Source: Burkholderia sp. SRS-46 (GTDB taxonomy: Bacteria > Pseudomonadota > Gammaproteobacteria > Burkholderiales > Burkholderiaceae). From it: 64,000 bases of DNA. The DNA lies in the NCBI RefSeq assembly GCF_004343775.1, contig NZ_PTXL01000001.1:620001-684000 (forward strand), written 5' to 3'. Position 1 is the stretch's first letter; each line of letters opens with the position of its first letter. Shown here in pieces: positions 39,119 to 51,736 of this stretch. A program made the position numbers and the translations under genes. Under the pieces are notes generated by a model. That model had not been told where the DNA came from. It worked only from the letters and a program-made list of their open reading frames with translations, and made no database searches.

Positions 39119-39595
39119 ATGAGCACCATTCCGTTGACAAAGCGTGGCGCAGATCAACTGCGCGATGAGTTGCAGCGCCTCAAGTCCGTCGAGCGGCCGG
39201 CCGTGATCAATGCGATCTCGGAGGCGCGCGCGCAGGGCGACCTGTCCGAAAACGCCGAATACGACGCAGCCAAGGAAAAGCAGGGCTTCATCGAAGGCCG
39301 CATCGCGGAAATCGAATCGAAGCTGTCGGCGGCGCAGATCATCGATCCGACCGTGCTGGATGCCGATGGCCGCGTGGTGTTCGCCGCCACCGTCGAGCTC
39401 GAGGATCTCGAGTCCGGCGACACCGTCAAGTATCAGATCGTCGGCGACGATGAAGCCGACCTCGATCACGGCCTGATCTCGATCAGCTCGCCGATCGCCC
39501 GTGCGCTGATCGGCAAGTCCGAAGGCGACGTCGCGGCCGTGCAGGCGCCGAGCGGCGTGCGCGAGTACGAAATCATCTCGGTCAGCTACATCTGA
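39119..39595 (+). CDS. greA: Transcript cleavage factor GreA
   Basis: 158 residues. N-terminal coiled coil ([22 protein letters not shown], then [22 protein letters not shown] with the acidic tip D and E) and C-terminal FKBP-like domain ending [17 protein letters not shown]. It rescues backtracked RNA polymerase by stimulating RNA cleavage. The ATG lies about 30 bp after the carB terminator, so a promoter must overlap the terminator region or transcription reads through. Confidence 0.95.
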   Translation: MSTIPLTKRGADQLRDELQRLKSVERPAVINAISEARAQGDLSENAEYDAAKEKQGFIEGRIAEIESKLSAAQIIDPTVLDADGRVVFAATVELEDLESGDTVKYQIVGDDEADLDHGLISISSPIARALIGKSEGDVAAVQAPSGVREYEIISVSYI

Positions 39596-39609
39596 AGCGG
39601 GGCGACACG

Positions 39610-40068
39610 ATGCCGCATCGCGTGTTCCGCCTGCTGTCGGCCGTCTGGGTCGGCAGCCTGCTGACGATCGGGTATGCGGTCGCGCCCGTGCTGTTCAATT
39701 CGCTGGAGCGGACGATGGCCGGCTCGATCGCCGCCCAGTTGTTCCGCATCGAGGCGATCGTCGGCGCGGTGTGCGGCGTGCTGCTGCTCGTGCTGTCGAA
39801 CCAGCAGGTGCGGCGCGGCAGCGACGACTATCGCCGCGTGCGCTGGATTCTCGCGGCGATGGTCGGGTGCGTGCTGGTCGGGTATTTCGCGCTGCAGCCG
39901 TTCATGAACGCGCTGCGCGTGGCCGCGATGGAAGCGGGCACCGACATCGCGCATTCGGCCTATGCGAGCCGCTTCGGCATGCTGCACGGCGTCTCGAGCC
40001 TGTTCTACCTGGTCGAGAGCGTGCTCGGGCTGATGCTGATCTGGAAGCTGCCGGCGCGCGACGCCTGA
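39610..40068 (+). CDS. DUF4149 family membrane protein
   Basis: 152 residues with four hydrophobic helices (LLSAVWVGSLLTIGYAVAPVLF, IEAIVGAVCGVLLLVL, ILAAMVGCVLVGYFAL and LFYLVESVLGLMLIW). It fits the DUF4149 (TMEM205-like) family. It follows greA by 14 bp and is probably co-transcribed. Function unknown. Confidence 0.85.
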   Translation: MPHRVFRLLSAVWVGSLLTIGYAVAPVLFNSLERTMAGSIAAQLFRIEAIVGAVCGVLLLVLSNQQVRRGSDDYRRVRWILAAMVGCVLVGYFALQPFMNALRVAAMEAGTDIAHSAYASRFGMLHGVSSLFYLVESVLGLMLIWKLPARDA

Positions 40069-40114
40069 GCATCGCGCGAGCCGGCAGGCGGGCGCCGCGC
40101 GCCCGGCGCCGGGA

Positions 40115-40642
40115 TTACTTGTCCTGGAACGGCCGCTTGGTGCTCGCCTGGCGCTTTTTCGCGCGCTTGACGGTGCCGCCCGCGGTCACGCGTTCGTTGC
40201 CGCGCACCGTGACCTTCACCGGCCGCGGCCGGCGCACCGGGCTTGCGTTCGGCGACACCTTGACGACCTTCACGGTGCGCGGCGCACGGCCCGTCTTGTC
40301 GGCAGCGGCTTCGCCAGCGCTCGGCAGCGTGCCGCTGCGGCGGCCGCGGGTGGGGGCCGGTGCGGCTTCCTCGGGCCTCCAGATCACGAGCAGCTTGCCG
40401 ATATGCTGGATCGGGGCGGCGTTCAGCCGGTCGCAGATTTCGTCGTAGATCGCCACGCGCGCGTCGCGCTCGTCGCCGAACACGCGGATCTTGATCAGCT
40501 GGTGCGCGGCGAGGTGCACCTTGATTTCATTCAGGACGGCGTCGGTGAGCCCTTCGGCGCCGATCAGCACGACCGGCTTGAGCGCATGGGCCTGGGAGCG
40601 CAGCGCGGAGCGCTCGGCGGGAGTAAGCGAAAGGGCGGGCAT
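40115..40642 (-). CDS. yhbY: YhbY-type CRM-domain RNA-binding protein with basic tail
   Basis: 175 residues. The CRM domain occupies about residues 1-92 (LTPAERSALRSQAHALKPVVLIGAEGLTDAV, then the GxxG-like loop region and IGKLLVIWRPEE). E. coli YhbY has only about 97 residues; here a proline/arginine/lysine-rich tail of some 80 residues is added, ending KRAKKRQASTKRPFQDK. YhbY associates with pre-50S ribosomal subunits. It is divergent from rlmE, as in E. coli. Confidence 0.9.
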   Translation of the reverse strand: MPALSLTPAERSALRSQAHALKPVVLIGAEGLTDAVLNEIKVHLAAHQLIKIRVFGDERDARVAIYDEICDRLNAAPIQHIGKLLVIWRPEEAAPAPTRGRRSGTLPSAGEAAADKTGRAPRTVKVVKVSPNASPVRRPRPVKVTVRGNERVTAGGTVKRAKKRQASTKRPFQDK

Positions 40643-40819
40643 GGAATGTCGAATTCAAAATAGGGGCGCGCAACACCGGCATAAGCCGCGTCAGCCACGC
40701 GCCGAAACCACGTAAAATCGCGGCTTGGGCCTGTCCGGGCCTCAGCCGCGCGAAGAAGACGCGTATTATCCGCCAAAAGCGCGGCTTCACGAAGCAAATG
40801 GCAGCAATCTCTCTCTCGA

Positions 40820-41482
40820 ATGGCAAAGAATCGCTTTAACCAGCACTGGCTGCACGACCACATCAACGATCCGTACGTCAAAATGGCGCAGCGGGAGGGC
40901 TATCGCGCGCGCGCCGCGTACAAGCTGAAGGAAATCGACGAGCAGGACAAGCTGATCCGTCCGGGCCAGGTGATCGTCGATCTCGGTGCGACGCCGGGCA
41001 GCTGGAGCCAGTATGCCCGCAACAAGCTCGCGCAGGGCAAGAAGCGTGACGCGGCGCGCGAAGGCGGCATCGACGGCACGATCGTGGCGCTCGACATCCT
41101 GCCGATGGAGCCGATCGCCGACGTCCACTTCCTCCAGGGCGACTTCCGCGAGGAGGACGTCCTCCATCAGCTCGAAGAAGTGCTCGAAGGTCGCTCGGTA
41201 GACCTTGTTATTTCCGACATGGCCCCCAACCTCTCCGGCGTGGCCTCGGCGGACGCGGCGCGCATCGAGCATCTCTGCGATCTGGCGCTCGAATTCGCGC
41301 AGAACCATCTGAAGCCGGACGGTGCGCTGCTGGTGAAATGCTTCCACGGCAGCGGCTACAGCCAGATCGTCGAGAAATTCAAACAGCAGTTCAAGACTGT
41401 CGCACCGCGCAAGCCCAAGGCGTCCCGCGACAAATCGTCCGAAACGTTCATCTTGGGGCGGCACCTGAAGCATCCGCGCTGA
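40820..41482 (+). CDS. rlmE: 23S rRNA (uridine-2'-O)-methyltransferase RlmE (FtsJ/RrmJ)
   Basis: 220 residues. SAM-binding [16 protein letters not shown] and the acidic motif [13 protein letters not shown] are present, with the K-D-K catalytic set: K near residue 30, D in SDMAPN, K in LVKCFHGSG. It methylates U2552 of 23S rRNA late in 50S assembly. It precedes ftsH by 165 bp with a CGGAGCC/GGCTCCG hairpin (41485-41511) in the gap. Confidence 0.95.
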   Translation: MAKNRFNQHWLHDHINDPYVKMAQREGYRARAAYKLKEIDEQDKLIRPGQVIVDLGATPGSWSQYARNKLAQGKKRDAAREGGIDGTIVALDILPMEPIADVHFLQGDFREEDVLHQLEEVLEGRSVDLVISDMAPNLSGVASADAARIEHLCDLALEFAQNHLKPDGALLVKCFHGSGYSQIVEKFKQQFKTVAPRKPKASRDKSSETFILGRHLKHPR

Positions 41483-41647
41483 CGCGGAGCCGGGGCCGCA
41501 AACGGGCTCCGGCCCTTGCCAGGCAAGCCGTTGGCTATCGCAACGGTTGTCAATGCTTATGGCGGGGGTGGTCGGACTGGATTAGAATGACCGAGGGGCG
41601 CTGCAAGGAAAATGTAGGCGCTCGTCTACGAGTGAAGGAGTGGTGCT

Positions 41648-43543
<1,896 letters not shown>

Positions 43544-43631
43544 GTTCTGCCGTTGTACCGTTCACGGGCTGGTGTGGCTTCACACCGGCCCGTTTTGCAT
43601 TCGCTTCGCCTACATTACACGCCAGTCGCTC

Positions 43632-44525
43632 GTGTCCGATCCCGCCGCTTCCGCATTCATTCCCGCGCCGCTCCAGTGCGGCCGCTTCACGCTGACGTTC
43701 GAGCGCCCGCTCGTGATGGGCATCCTCAACGCGACGCCCGATTCGTTCTCCGACGGCGGCCGCTTCCTCGCCCGCGAAGATGCGCTGCGCCAGGCCGAGC
43801 GGATGCTCGCCGACGGCGCCGACATTCTCGACATCGGCGGCGAATCGACCCGTCCGGGCGCGCCGCCGGTGCCGCTCGACGAGGAGCTCGCGCGCGTGAT
43901 CCCGCTGATCGACGCGCTGCGCCCGCTGAACGTGCCGCTGTCGGTCGATACCTACAAGCCGGCCGTGATGCGCGCGGCGCTGGCCGCCGGCGCGGACCTG
44001 ATCAACGACATCTGGGGCTTCCGGCAGGACGGCGCGATCGACGCCGTGCGCGACGGCGACAGCGGGCTGTGCGCGATGCACATGCTCGGCGAGCCGCAGA
44101 CGATGCAGGTGCGCGAGCCGGACTACGACGACGTCGTGACCGAAGTGCGCGATTTTCTCGCGGAACGCGCGCAAGCCCTGATGGACGCCGGCATCGCGCC
44201 GGAGCGAATCTGCGTGGACCCGGGCTTCGGCTTCGGCAAGGCGGTCGTCGACCACAACTACGCGCTGCTCGCCGCGCTGCCGGACACCACGCCCGCGCGG
44301 CCCGACGGCCGGCCGTACCCGATACTCGCGGGGATGTCGCGCAAGTCGATGCTCGGCGCGGTGATCGGCGGCAAGCCGCCGATGGAGCGCGTCGCGGCCA
44401 GCGTCGCGGCCGCGCTGTGCGCGGTGGAGCGGGGCGCCGCGATCGTGCGGGTGCACGACGTCGCGCCGACGGTCGACGCGCTGAAGGTCTGGAATACCGT
44501 GCGCGGGGCCGCACGGCATCGATAA
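43632..44525 (+). CDS. folP: Dihydropteroate synthase
   Basis: 297 residues from GTG 43632. The TIM-barrel signature LVMGILNATPDSFSDGG, DIGGESTRPGA, VDTYKPAVMRAALAAGADLINDIWG, CVDPGFGFGK and AGMSRKSMLG are all present. It joins 4-aminobenzoate to 6-hydroxymethyl-dihydropterin diphosphate and is the sulfonamide target. It follows ftsH as in many proteobacteria and leads into glmM after 24 bp. Confidence 0.94.
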   Translation: MSDPAASAFIPAPLQCGRFTLTFERPLVMGILNATPDSFSDGGRFLAREDALRQAERMLADGADILDIGGESTRPGAPPVPLDEELARVIPLIDALRPLNVPLSVDTYKPAVMRAALAAGADLINDIWGFRQDGAIDAVRDGDSGLCAMHMLGEPQTMQVREPDYDDVVTEVRDFLAERAQALMDAGIAPERICVDPGFGFGKAVVDHNYALLAALPDTTPARPDGRPYPILAGMSRKSMLGAVIGGKPPMERVAASVAAALCAVERGAAIVRVHDVAPTVDALKVWNTVRGAARHR

Positions 44526-44549
44526 GTCAGAACAGGAGGAAGATTCTTT

Positions 44550-45905
44550 ATGGGACGTCGATATTTCGGCACGGACGGCATTCGCGGCACCGTCGGCGAG
44601 GCGCCGATCACGCCCGATTTCGTGTTGCGGCTCGGCTATGCGGCGGGCAAGGTGCTGGCCGGCTCGGCCGACGTCGCAGCGGGCGCGCGCCCGACGGTGC
44701 TGATCGGCAAGGACACGCGCGTGTCGGGCTACATGCTCGAGGCGGCGCTGGAGGCAGGCTTCTCCGCGGCCGGCGTGGACGTGATGCTGGCCGGCCCGAT
44801 GCCGACGCCGGGCGTCGCGTACCTGACGCGCGCGCTGCGCCTGTCGGCGGGCGTCGTGATCAGCGCGTCGCACAACCCGTATCACGACAACGGCATCAAG
44901 TTCTTCTCGGCGGACGGCAACAAGCTGCCCGACGAAACCGAGGCCGCGATCGAGGCGTGGCTCGGCAAGCCGCTCGAATGCGCGCCGTCGGACGGCCTCG
45001 GCAAGGCGCGCCGCCTCGACGACGCGGCCGGGCGCTACATCGAGTTCTGCAAGAGCACGTTCCCGGCGGCATTCGACCTGCGCGGCATGAAGCTCGTCGT
45101 CGACTGCGCGCACGGCGCCGCCTATCAGATCGCGCCGCACGTGTTCCACGAGCTGGGCGCGGACGTGATCCCGATCGGCGTCGCGCCGAACGGCTTCAAC
45201 ATCAATGACGGCGTCGGCGCGACCGCGCCCGACGCGCTGGTGCGCGCGGTGCGCGCGAATCATGCCGATCTCGGCATCGCGCTCGACGGCGATGCGGACC
45301 GCCTGCAGGTGGTCGACGCCAACGGCCGGCTGTTCAACGGCGACGAGCTGCTGTACGTGCTGGTCAAGGATCGTATCGCAACTAACGGTCAAGTCGAAGG
45401 GGCGGTGGGAACGCTGATGACGAATCTCGCCGTCGAAGTCGCCTTGCAGCGCGAGGGCGTGAAGTTCGTCCGCGCGGCGGTCGGCGACCGCTACGTGCTC
45501 GAGCAGCTGCGCGAGCACGGCTGGCAACTCGGCGCGGAAGGGTCGGGGCACATCCTGTCGCTCGACCGGCATACGACCGGCGACGGCATCGTATCGGCGC
45601 TGCTGGTGCTGGCGGCGCTCAAGCGCAGCGGCCGCACGCTCGGGCAGATGCTCGAAGGCGTCACGCTGTTCCCGCAGAAGCTGATCAACGTGCGGATGAA
45701 GCCGGGCGCGGACTGGAAGGGCCAGGCATCGATCCGCGCCGCGATCGACACCGCGGAGCAGGCGCTGGCCGGCAGCGGCCGCGTGCTGATCCGCGCGTCG
45801 GGCACCGAGCCGGTGCTGCGCGTGATGGTCGAGGCGGAGCAGGCGGCGGACGCGAGCCGCCATGCGGAGGCCATCGCCGACGCGGTGCGCGCCGCAACGG
45901 CCTGA
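44550..45905 (+). CDS. glmM: Phosphoglucosamine mutase
   Basis: 451 residues. [20 protein letters not shown] start, catalytic serine in [18 protein letters not shown], metal loop [13 protein letters not shown] and sugar loop GEGSGH-like [10 protein letters not shown]; phosphate-binding [14 protein letters not shown] at the end. It converts glucosamine-6-phosphate to glucosamine-1-phosphate for UDP-GlcNAc. AGGAGG lies before the ATG. Confidence 0.96.
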   Translation: MGRRYFGTDGIRGTVGEAPITPDFVLRLGYAAGKVLAGSADVAAGARPTVLIGKDTRVSGYMLEAALEAGFSAAGVDVMLAGPMPTPGVAYLTRALRLSAGVVISASHNPYHDNGIKFFSADGNKLPDETEAAIEAWLGKPLECAPSDGLGKARRLDDAAGRYIEFCKSTFPAAFDLRGMKLVVDCAHGAAYQIAPHVFHELGADVIPIGVAPNGFNINDGVGATAPDALVRAVRANHADLGIALDGDADRLQVVDANGRLFNGDELLYVLVKDRIATNGQVEGAVGTLMTNLAVEVALQREGVKFVRAAVGDRYVLEQLREHGWQLGAEGSGHILSLDRHTTGDGIVSALLVLAALKRSGRTLGQMLEGVTLFPQKLINVRMKPGADWKGQASIRAAIDTAEQALAGSGRVLIRASGTEPVLRVMVEAEQAADASRHAEAIADAVRAATA

Positions 45906-46244
45906 GATCGCCTGAAACCGGCCGGCGGCGGGGCGCGTTTGCGTGCCTGTCGCCGGCCGCTGTCGGGCCGGCCGCATAAGCCGGCCCCTGGGGATCAGAC
46001 CCCTTTCCCGGCGCTCGTGACAGCCTCATGGACGCCCGCGGCCGCCATCCGCGATGGATGCCGCGTCCGACCCCTGAAATCGCGCGCGACGCCGCGACAA
46101 ACGGGTTCCGATCAGTCGCCGCCTGCCGGCGCAACGGCCTTTCCCTGCATCGGCCGCCTCTCCCCACCGGGCTTCAGCGCCCGCGCGCCCGGTGCGGGCC
46201 GTGTCCCGGCACGCGGATTTCACGGTGCCCGACCGCCTTTCAAG
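45906..46244. other. Region between glmM and the Pho box
   Basis: No gene seen. It holds two hairpins that may end glmM transcription: GGGCCGGC-N7-GCCGGCCC (45965-45987) and GGGG-ATCAGA-CCCC followed by TTT (45990-46006). The rest has no recognised signal. Confidence 0.5.
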
Positions 46245-46294
46245 TAGTCATGTTACTGTCACGCCAGTTTCATCGATTGTCACATTACCGTCAT
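46245..46294 (+). promoter_or_regulatory. Pho box (five direct heptamers) upstream of pstS
   Basis: Heptamers TAGTCAT (46245), CTGTCAC (46256), GTTTCAT (46267), TTGTCAC (46277) and CCGTCAT (46288) repeat at 11, 11, 10 and 11 bp, the layout of tandem PhoB sites (consensus CTGTCAT). A TAACCT -10-like box at 46305-46310 lies about 10 bp after the last unit, as expected for a PhoB-dependent promoter. The pstS ATG is at 46351. Confidence 0.8.
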
Positions 46295-46350
46295 GAGTAG
46301 CCCCTAACCTTCGCGGTGCCGTAGTCATCCGCTCACACACTGGAGGTCTC

Positions 46351-47385
46351 ATGAAATTGATGCAAACCGCGATTGCTGGCCTGGCTGGCGCGCTTTTCGC
46401 CGTTGCTGCGCATGCCGCCGACATCACGGGCGCAGGCAGCACCTTCGCCATGCCGATCTATACGAAATGGGCTGCCGATTATCAGCAGGCCGGCGGCGCG
46501 AAGATCAACTACCAAGGCATCGGCTCGTCGGGCGGCCTGAAGCAGATCATCGCGAAGACGGTCGATTTCGCCGGTTCGGACGCGCCGCTGAAGGACGAAG
46601 ACCTGGCCAAGGACGGCCTGTTCCAGTTCCCGACGGTGGTCGGCGGCGTGGTGCCGGTCATCAACGTGCCGGGCGTGAAGGCCGGTGAACTGGTGCTGTC
46701 GGGCGCGGTGCTCGGCGACATCTACCTCGGCAAGATCAAGAAGTGGAACGACCCGGCGATCGCCGCGCTGAACCCGAAGGTCAAGCTGCCGGATACGGAC
46801 GTCGCCGTGGTTCGCCGCGCCGACGGCTCGGGCACCAGCTTCATCTGGACGAACTACCTGTCGAAGGTCAACGACGAGTGGAAGTCGAAGGTCGGCGAAG
46901 GCACGACGGTCAACTGGCCGACGGGCACGGGCGGCAAGGGCAACGACGGCGTCGCGGCATTCGTGCAGCGTCTGCCGGGCGCGATCGGCTACGTCGAGTG
47001 GGCGTACGCGAAGAAGAACAACATGGTCTACACGGCCCTGAAGAACTCGACGGGCACGGTGGTCGAGCCGAAGACGGACACCTTCAAGGCCGCTGCCGCC
47101 GGCGCGAACTGGTCGAAGTCGTTCTACCAGATCCTGACGAACCAGCCGGGCAAGGAAGCATGGCCGGTCGTCGGCGCGACGTTCGTGCTGCTGCACGCGA
47201 AGCAGGACAAGCCGGAGCAGGGCGCGGAAACGCTGAAGTTCTTCAGCTGGGCGTTCAAGAACGGCGAGAAGGCCGCTGACAGCCTCGACTACATCTCGCT
47301 GCCGCCGGCAGTCGAAGCGGAAATCCGCAAGCAGTGGAAGGCCAAGGTGACGGACGCAGCCGGCAAGCCGGTCGCGGCGGAGTAA
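46351..47385 (+). CDS. pstS: Periplasmic phosphate-binding protein PstS
   Basis: 344 residues. Signal peptide [22 protein letters not shown], then [19 protein letters not shown]. Phosphate-binding loops [14 protein letters not shown] and [12 protein letters not shown] are conserved. It delivers phosphate to PstCA. First gene of the pst-phoU-phoBR group, directly under the Pho box. Confidence 0.96.
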   Translation: MKLMQTAIAGLAGALFAVAAHAADITGAGSTFAMPIYTKWAADYQQAGGAKINYQGIGSSGGLKQIIAKTVDFAGSDAPLKDEDLAKDGLFQFPTVVGGVVPVINVPGVKAGELVLSGAVLGDIYLGKIKKWNDPAIAALNPKVKLPDTDVAVVRRADGSGTSFIWTNYLSKVNDEWKSKVGEGTTVNWPTGTGGKGNDGVAAFVQRLPGAIGYVEWAYAKKNNMVYTALKNSTGTVVEPKTDTFKAAAAGANWSKSFYQILTNQPGKEAWPVVGATFVLLHAKQDKPEQGAETLKFFSWAFKNGEKAADSLDYISLPPAVEAEIRKQWKAKVTDAAGKPVAAE

Positions 47386-47400
47386 GCGTCACAGCGGTTC

Positions 47401-47427
47401 GCTGCCCGGCCGCGCAGGCCGGGCAGC
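47401..47427 (+). other. Stem-loop between pstS and pstC
   Basis: Perfect 11-bp arms GCTGCCCGGCC and GGCCGGGCAGC with loop GCGCA and no T-run. Such structures commonly stabilise the upstream message so that more binding protein than membrane protein is made. Confidence 0.6.
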
Positions 47428-47479
47428 GTGTGCGGTAAGGCCGGGCGTCACGGCGCCCGGCATTCAAAAGCAGGCACCC

Positions 47480-48466
47480 ATGTCTGATATTTCGTACACG
47501 TCCTCCCGGTCAGCCGGCAACGCGCAGCAGCGCGCCCCTGGCCACGTCGGGGACTTCGTGTTCGGCGGCCTCGCCCGGCTCGCCGCCATCGTCACCCTGC
47601 TGCTCCTCGGCGGCATCATCGTCTCGCTGATCATCGCGTCGATGCCGACCATCCAGAAGTTCGGCCTCGGCTTCCTGTGGCATTCCGAGTGGGATCCGAC
47701 CGCCGATACGTTCGGCGCGCTCGTGCCCATCTACGGCACCATCGTGACCTCGCTGATCGCACTGGTGATCGCCGTGCCCGTCAGCTTCGGCATCGCCCTG
47801 TTCCTCACCGAGCTGGCGCCCGTGTGGCTGCGCCGCCCGCTCGGCATCGCGATCGAACTGCTCGCCGCGATCCCGTCGATCGTCTACGGGATGTGGGGGC
47901 TGCTCGTGTTCGCGCCGATCTTCGCCACCTATTTCCAGAAGCCGATCGGCCGCCTGTTCGAGAACGTGCCCGTGCTCGGCCCGCTGACCGCCGGCCCGCC
48001 GATCGGCATCGGTATCCTCGCCGCCGGCGTGATCCTCGCGATCATGATCATCCCGTACATCGCATCGGTGATGCGCGACGTGTTCGAGGTCACCCCGGTG
48101 CTGCTGAAGGAATCGGCGTACGGGATCGGCTGCACGACCTGGGAAGTGATGTGGAAGATCGTGCTGCCCTATACGAAGACCGGCGTGATCGGCGGCGTGA
48201 TGCTCGGCCTCGGCCGCGCGCTCGGCGAAACGATGGCGGTCACGTTCGTGATCGGCAACACGAACCTGCTCGATAACGTGTCGCTGTTCTCGCCGGGCAA
48301 CAGCATCACGTCGGCGCTCGCGAACGAGTTTGCCGAAGCGTCGCCCGGCCTGCATACGTCGGCACTGATGGAACTGGGCCTGATCCTGTTCGTGATCACC
48401 TTCATCGTGCTGGCCATCTCCAAACTGCTGCTGCTGCGTCTCGAGAAAGGAGAGGGCAAGAAATGA
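47480..48466 (+). CDS. pstC: Phosphate ABC transporter permease PstC
   Basis: 328 residues with six or more helices. The binding-protein-dependent transport signature EAA-loop is visible in [21 protein letters not shown] followed by [19 protein letters not shown]. It forms the inner-membrane channel with PstA. The end overlaps pstA by 4 bp (ATGA). Confidence 0.95.
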   Translation: MSDISYTSSRSAGNAQQRAPGHVGDFVFGGLARLAAIVTLLLLGGIIVSLIIASMPTIQKFGLGFLWHSEWDPTADTFGALVPIYGTIVTSLIALVIAVPVSFGIALFLTELAPVWLRRPLGIAIELLAAIPSIVYGMWGLLVFAPIFATYFQKPIGRLFENVPVLGPLTAGPPIGIGILAAGVILAIMIIPYIASVMRDVFEVTPVLLKESAYGIGCTTWEVMWKIVLPYTKTGVIGGVMLGLGRALGETMAVTFVIGNTNLLDNVSLFSPGNSITSALANEFAEASPGLHTSALMELGLILFVITFIVLAISKLLLLRLEKGEGKK

Positions 48467-49356
48467 GCGAGCCCGTACTGAACTTCCCGGGCCCGGAAGG
48501 CGCCGTGCTCGACGCGATGCGCAACCGCCTGCAGCGCAAGCGCAAGCTCGTCAACGCGATCGCGCTCACCGCGTCGCTCGGTGCGATGCTGTTCGGCCTG
48601 ATGTGGCTCGTGTGGATTCTCTACACGACGCTGCACCTCGGCATCGGCGGCCTGTCGCTGCAGCTGTTCACCGAGTCGACGCCGCCGCCGAACACCGCGG
48701 GTGGCGGCCTGGCCAACGCGATCGTCGGCAGCCTGATGCTGGTCGGCTTCGGCACGCTGGTCGGCACGCCGATCGGCATCCTCGCGGGCGTGTATCTCGC
48801 CGAGTATGGCCAGAAGAACCTGCTCGCGGGCACGATCCGCTTCATCAACGACATCCTGCTGTCGGCGCCGTCGATCGTCGTGGGCCTGTTCGTCTACGCG
48901 CTCGTCGTCGCGAAGTCGGGCCGCTTCTCCGGCTGGGCCGGTGTGGTCGCGCTCGCGCTGCTGCAGATCCCGATCGTGATCCGCACGACCGAGAACATGC
49001 TGAAGCTCGTGCCGAACGCGCTGCGCGAGGCGGCCTTCGCGCTCGGCACGCCGAAGTGGAGAATGATCCTGAAGATCACGCTGCGCGCATCGGTGGGCGG
49101 CATCATCACCGGCGTGCTGCTCGCGGTCGCGCGGATCGCCGGCGAAACCGCGCCGCTGCTGTTCACCGCGCTGTCGAACCAGTTCTTCTCGTTCGACATG
49201 AGCCAGCCGATGGCGAACCTGCCGGTCACGATCTTCAAGTTCGCGATGAGCCCGTTCGCGGAATGGCAGTCGCTCGCGTGGGCGGGCGTGTTCCTGATTA
49301 CGCTCGGGGTGCTCGGACTCAACATCCTGGCGCGCTCGATCTTCTCGAAAAAGTAA
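48463..49356 (+). CDS. pstA: Phosphate ABC transporter permease PstA
   Basis: 297 residues, six helices. [22 protein letters not shown] is the permease loop that docks on PstB, followed by [19 protein letters not shown]. Translation is coupled to pstC by an ATGA overlap. A 15-bp gap leads to pstB. Confidence 0.95.
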   Translation: MSEPVLNFPGPEGAVLDAMRNRLQRKRKLVNAIALTASLGAMLFGLMWLVWILYTTLHLGIGGLSLQLFTESTPPPNTAGGGLANAIVGSLMLVGFGTLVGTPIGILAGVYLAEYGQKNLLAGTIRFINDILLSAPSIVVGLFVYALVVAKSGRFSGWAGVVALALLQIPIVIRTTENMLKLVPNALREAAFALGTPKWRMILKITLRASVGGIITGVLLAVARIAGETAPLLFTALSNQFFSFDMSQPMANLPVTIFKFAMSPFAEWQSLAWAGVFLITLGVLGLNILARSIFSKK

Positions 49357-49371
49357 CGGCGGAGCAATCCG

Positions 49372-50220
49372 ATGAATATGGCAGAGAGCCACCTGAATCC
49401 CATCGAACGCGTCGCGGCGCCGGCAGGCACGCACGGTGCGTCGGACGGCCGCGCGCTCGCGCCGCTGAACGCGAAGATCGAGGTCAACAACCTCAACTTC
49501 TTCTACAACAAGTTCCATGCGCTGAAGAACATCAACCTGAGCATTCCCGAAGGGAAGGTGACGGCGTTCATCGGCCCGTCGGGCTGCGGCAAGTCGACGC
49601 TCCTGCGCACCTTCAACAAGATGTACGCGCTCTATCCGGAGCAGCGCGCCGAAGGCGAGATCATGATGGACGGCGAGAACCTGCTGACCACCAAGCGCGA
49701 TATCTCGCTGCTGCGCGCGCGGATCGGCATGGTGTTCCAGAAGCCGACCCCGTTCCCGATGTCGATCTATGACAATATCGCGTTCGGCGTGAAGATGTTC
49801 GAGAAGCTCACGCGTTCGGAAATGGACGATCGCGTGGAGTGGGCGCTGACCAAGGCCGCGCTGTGGAACGAGGTGAAGGACAAACTGAACCAGAGCGGCT
49901 ACGGCCTCTCGGGCGGCCAGCAGCAGCGTCTGTGCATCGCGCGCGGCATCGCGATCCGCCCGGAAGTGCTGCTGCTCGACGAACCGTGCTCGGCACTCGA
50001 CCCGATCTCGACGGGGCGCATCGAGGAGCTGATCGCGGAGCTGAAGAGCGACTACACGGTCGTGATCGTCACGCACAACATGCAGCAGGCGGCGCGCTGC
50101 TCGGACTACACGGCCTACATGTACCTGGGCGAGCTGATCGAATTCGGCGAGACCGAAAAGATCTTCATCAAGCCGGTACGCAAGGAAACGGAAGACTACA
50201 TCACCGGCCGCTTCGGTTGA
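49372..50220 (+). CDS. pstB: Phosphate ABC transporter ATP-binding protein PstB
   Basis: 282 residues. Walker [16 protein letters not shown]-loop [12 protein letters not shown], signature [14 protein letters not shown] and Walker [14 protein letters not shown]. The N-terminal 35 residues before [18 protein letters not shown] are an extension common in beta-proteobacteria. It powers phosphate import and, with PhoU, signals to PhoR. Confidence 0.96.
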   Translation: MNMAESHLNPIERVAAPAGTHGASDGRALAPLNAKIEVNNLNFFYNKFHALKNINLSIPEGKVTAFIGPSGCGKSTLLRTFNKMYALYPEQRAEGEIMMDGENLLTTKRDISLLRARIGMVFQKPTPFPMSIYDNIAFGVKMFEKLTRSEMDDRVEWALTKAALWNEVKDKLNQSGYGLSGGQQQRLCIARGIAIRPEVLLLDEPCSALDPISTGRIEELIAELKSDYTVVIVTHNMQQAARCSDYTAYMYLGELIEFGETEKIFIKPVRKETEDYITGRFG

Positions 50221-50238
50221 TGACGGAGAACAACAGCC

Positions 50239-50943
50239 ATGTCGGATAAACATTTGTCGAGCCAGTTCGACGCCGATCTCAATGCCGTATCGTCGAAGGT
50301 GCTGGAGATGGGCGGGCTCGTCGAGTCGCAGATCATCGGCGCGATGCACGCGCTCAACGAATTCGACCGCGATGCGGCCGAGAGGGTGATCGCGACCGAA
50401 GACATCCTGAACGCGATGGAAGTCGAGATCGACCAGGAGTGCGGCAACATCATCGCCCGCCGCCAGCCTGCCGCGCGCGACCTGCGTCTTTTGATGTCGA
50501 TCTCGAAAACGATTACGAACCTCGAGCGCGCCGGCGACGAGGCGGAGAAGATCGCGAAACGCGTGCGCCGCCTGATCGACGAGCCGGTCGCGCGCGCGGT
50601 CAACATCGCCGAGATCAAGGTGTCGGGCGAGATGGCCGTGACGATCCTGCGCCGCGCGCTCGACGCGTTCGCGCGTCTGGACACGGTCGCCGCCGCGCAG
50701 ATCGTCAAGGACGACAAGGAGATCGACCTCGAATTCCGCGCGTTCGTGCGCAAGCTCGTGTCGTACATGCAGGAAGACCCGCGCACGATCTCGGTCGGCC
50801 TCGAATACCTGTTCATCGCGAAGGCGATCGAACGGATCGGCGACCACGCGAAGAACATCGCCGAATTCATCATCTATATCGTGAAGGGCACCGACGTGCG
50901 GCACCAGCCGCGCGACACGCTCGATCGCGAAGCCAACAGTTGA
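50239..50943 (+). CDS. phoU: Phosphate signalling protein PhoU
   Basis: 234 residues, all helical; two PhoU repeats with the metal-binding E-x3-D pattern (VEIDQECGNIIARRQPAARDLR and IAKAIERIGDHAKNIAEF). It relays the transport state of Pst to PhoR and represses the regulon when phosphate is high. It lies 18 bp after pstB. Confidence 0.95.
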   Translation: MSDKHLSSQFDADLNAVSSKVLEMGGLVESQIIGAMHALNEFDRDAAERVIATEDILNAMEVEIDQECGNIIARRQPAARDLRLLMSISKTITNLERAGDEAEKIAKRVRRLIDEPVARAVNIAEIKVSGEMAVTILRRALDAFARLDTVAAAQIVKDDKEIDLEFRAFVRKLVSYMQEDPRTISVGLEYLFIAKAIERIGDHAKNIAEFIIYIVKGTDVRHQPRDTLDREANS

Positions 50944-50976
50944 GCGCCTGCGCTCGAGACGAATAAAGAGGTGCCG

Positions 50977-51678
50977 ATGCCCAGCAACATTCTCGTCATC
51001 GAAGACGAACCCGCGATTTCCGAGTTGATCTCGGTGAATCTCCAGCATGCCGGACACTGCCCGATCCGGGCGTACAACGCGGAGCAGGCGCAGAACCTGA
51101 TCAGCGACGTGCTGCCCGATCTCGTGCTGCTCGACTGGATGCTGCCGGGCAAGTCCGGCATCGCGTTCGCACGCGACCTGCGCAACAACGAGCGCACGAA
51201 GCATATTCCGATCATCATGCTCACCGCGCGCGGCGACGAGCAGGACAAGGTGCTCGGCCTCGAGATCGGCGCGGACGACTACGTGACGAAGCCGTTCTCG
51301 CCGAAGGAGCTGATGGCGCGCATCAAGGCGGTGCTGCGCCGCCGCGCGCCGCAGCTGACCGAGGACGTCGTGTCGATCAACGGGCTGCGCCTCGATCCGG
51401 CCACGCACCGGGTCGCCGCGCACGCGGAAGGCAGCGAGATCAAGCTCGATCTCGGGCCGACCGAGTTCCGCCTGCTGCACTTCTTCATGACCCACCCGGA
51501 GCGCGTGCACAGCCGCACGCAGCTGCTCGACCAGGTGTGGGGCGACCACGTGTTCGTCGAGGAGCGCACCGTCGACGTGCATATCAAGCGGTTGCGCGCG
51601 GCCCTGAAACCGGCGGGCTGCGACGCGATGATCGAAACGGTCCGCGGCAGCGGCTACCGGCTCGCGAAGCACGCATGA
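50977..51678 (+). CDS. phoB: Phosphate regulon response regulator PhoB
   Basis: 233 residues from ATG 50977 with AAAGAGG upstream. Receiver domain with D53 (LLDWMLPGKSG) as phosphate acceptor and the KPFSPKEL loop. C-terminal winged helix of the OmpR type (TEFRLLHFFMTHPERVHSRTQLL, then RTVDVHIKRLRAAL). It binds the Pho boxes seen upstream of pstS and probably ppk. Confidence 0.96.
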   Translation: MPSNILVIEDEPAISELISVNLQHAGHCPIRAYNAEQAQNLISDVLPDLVLLDWMLPGKSGIAFARDLRNNERTKHIPIIMLTARGDEQDKVLGLEIGADDYVTKPFSPKELMARIKAVLRRRAPQLTEDVVSINGLRLDPATHRVAAHAEGSEIKLDLGPTEFRLLHFFMTHPERVHSRTQLLDQVWGDHVFVEERTVDVHIKRLRAALKPAGCDAMIETVRGSGYRLAKHA

Positions 51679-51736
51679 CGCACGCGCGGCGCGCGCTGCG
51701 CCGCGACAGGCTTTTCACCTTTTCGGACGCTGAATC

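Noticed and set aside
45990..46006. GGGG-ATCAGA-CCCC motif considered as a REP/RAYT-type mobile remnant
   Set aside because: Only one copy seen in the window and no transposase nearby; simplest reading is a weak terminator after glmM.
48169..51672. Very long open frame on the minus strand across the pst-pho genes
   Set aside because: It is the mirror of GC-rich codons in pstC-pstA-pstB-phoU-phoB, is Arg/His/Asp-rich with no domain, and the opposite strand carries well-conserved genes.
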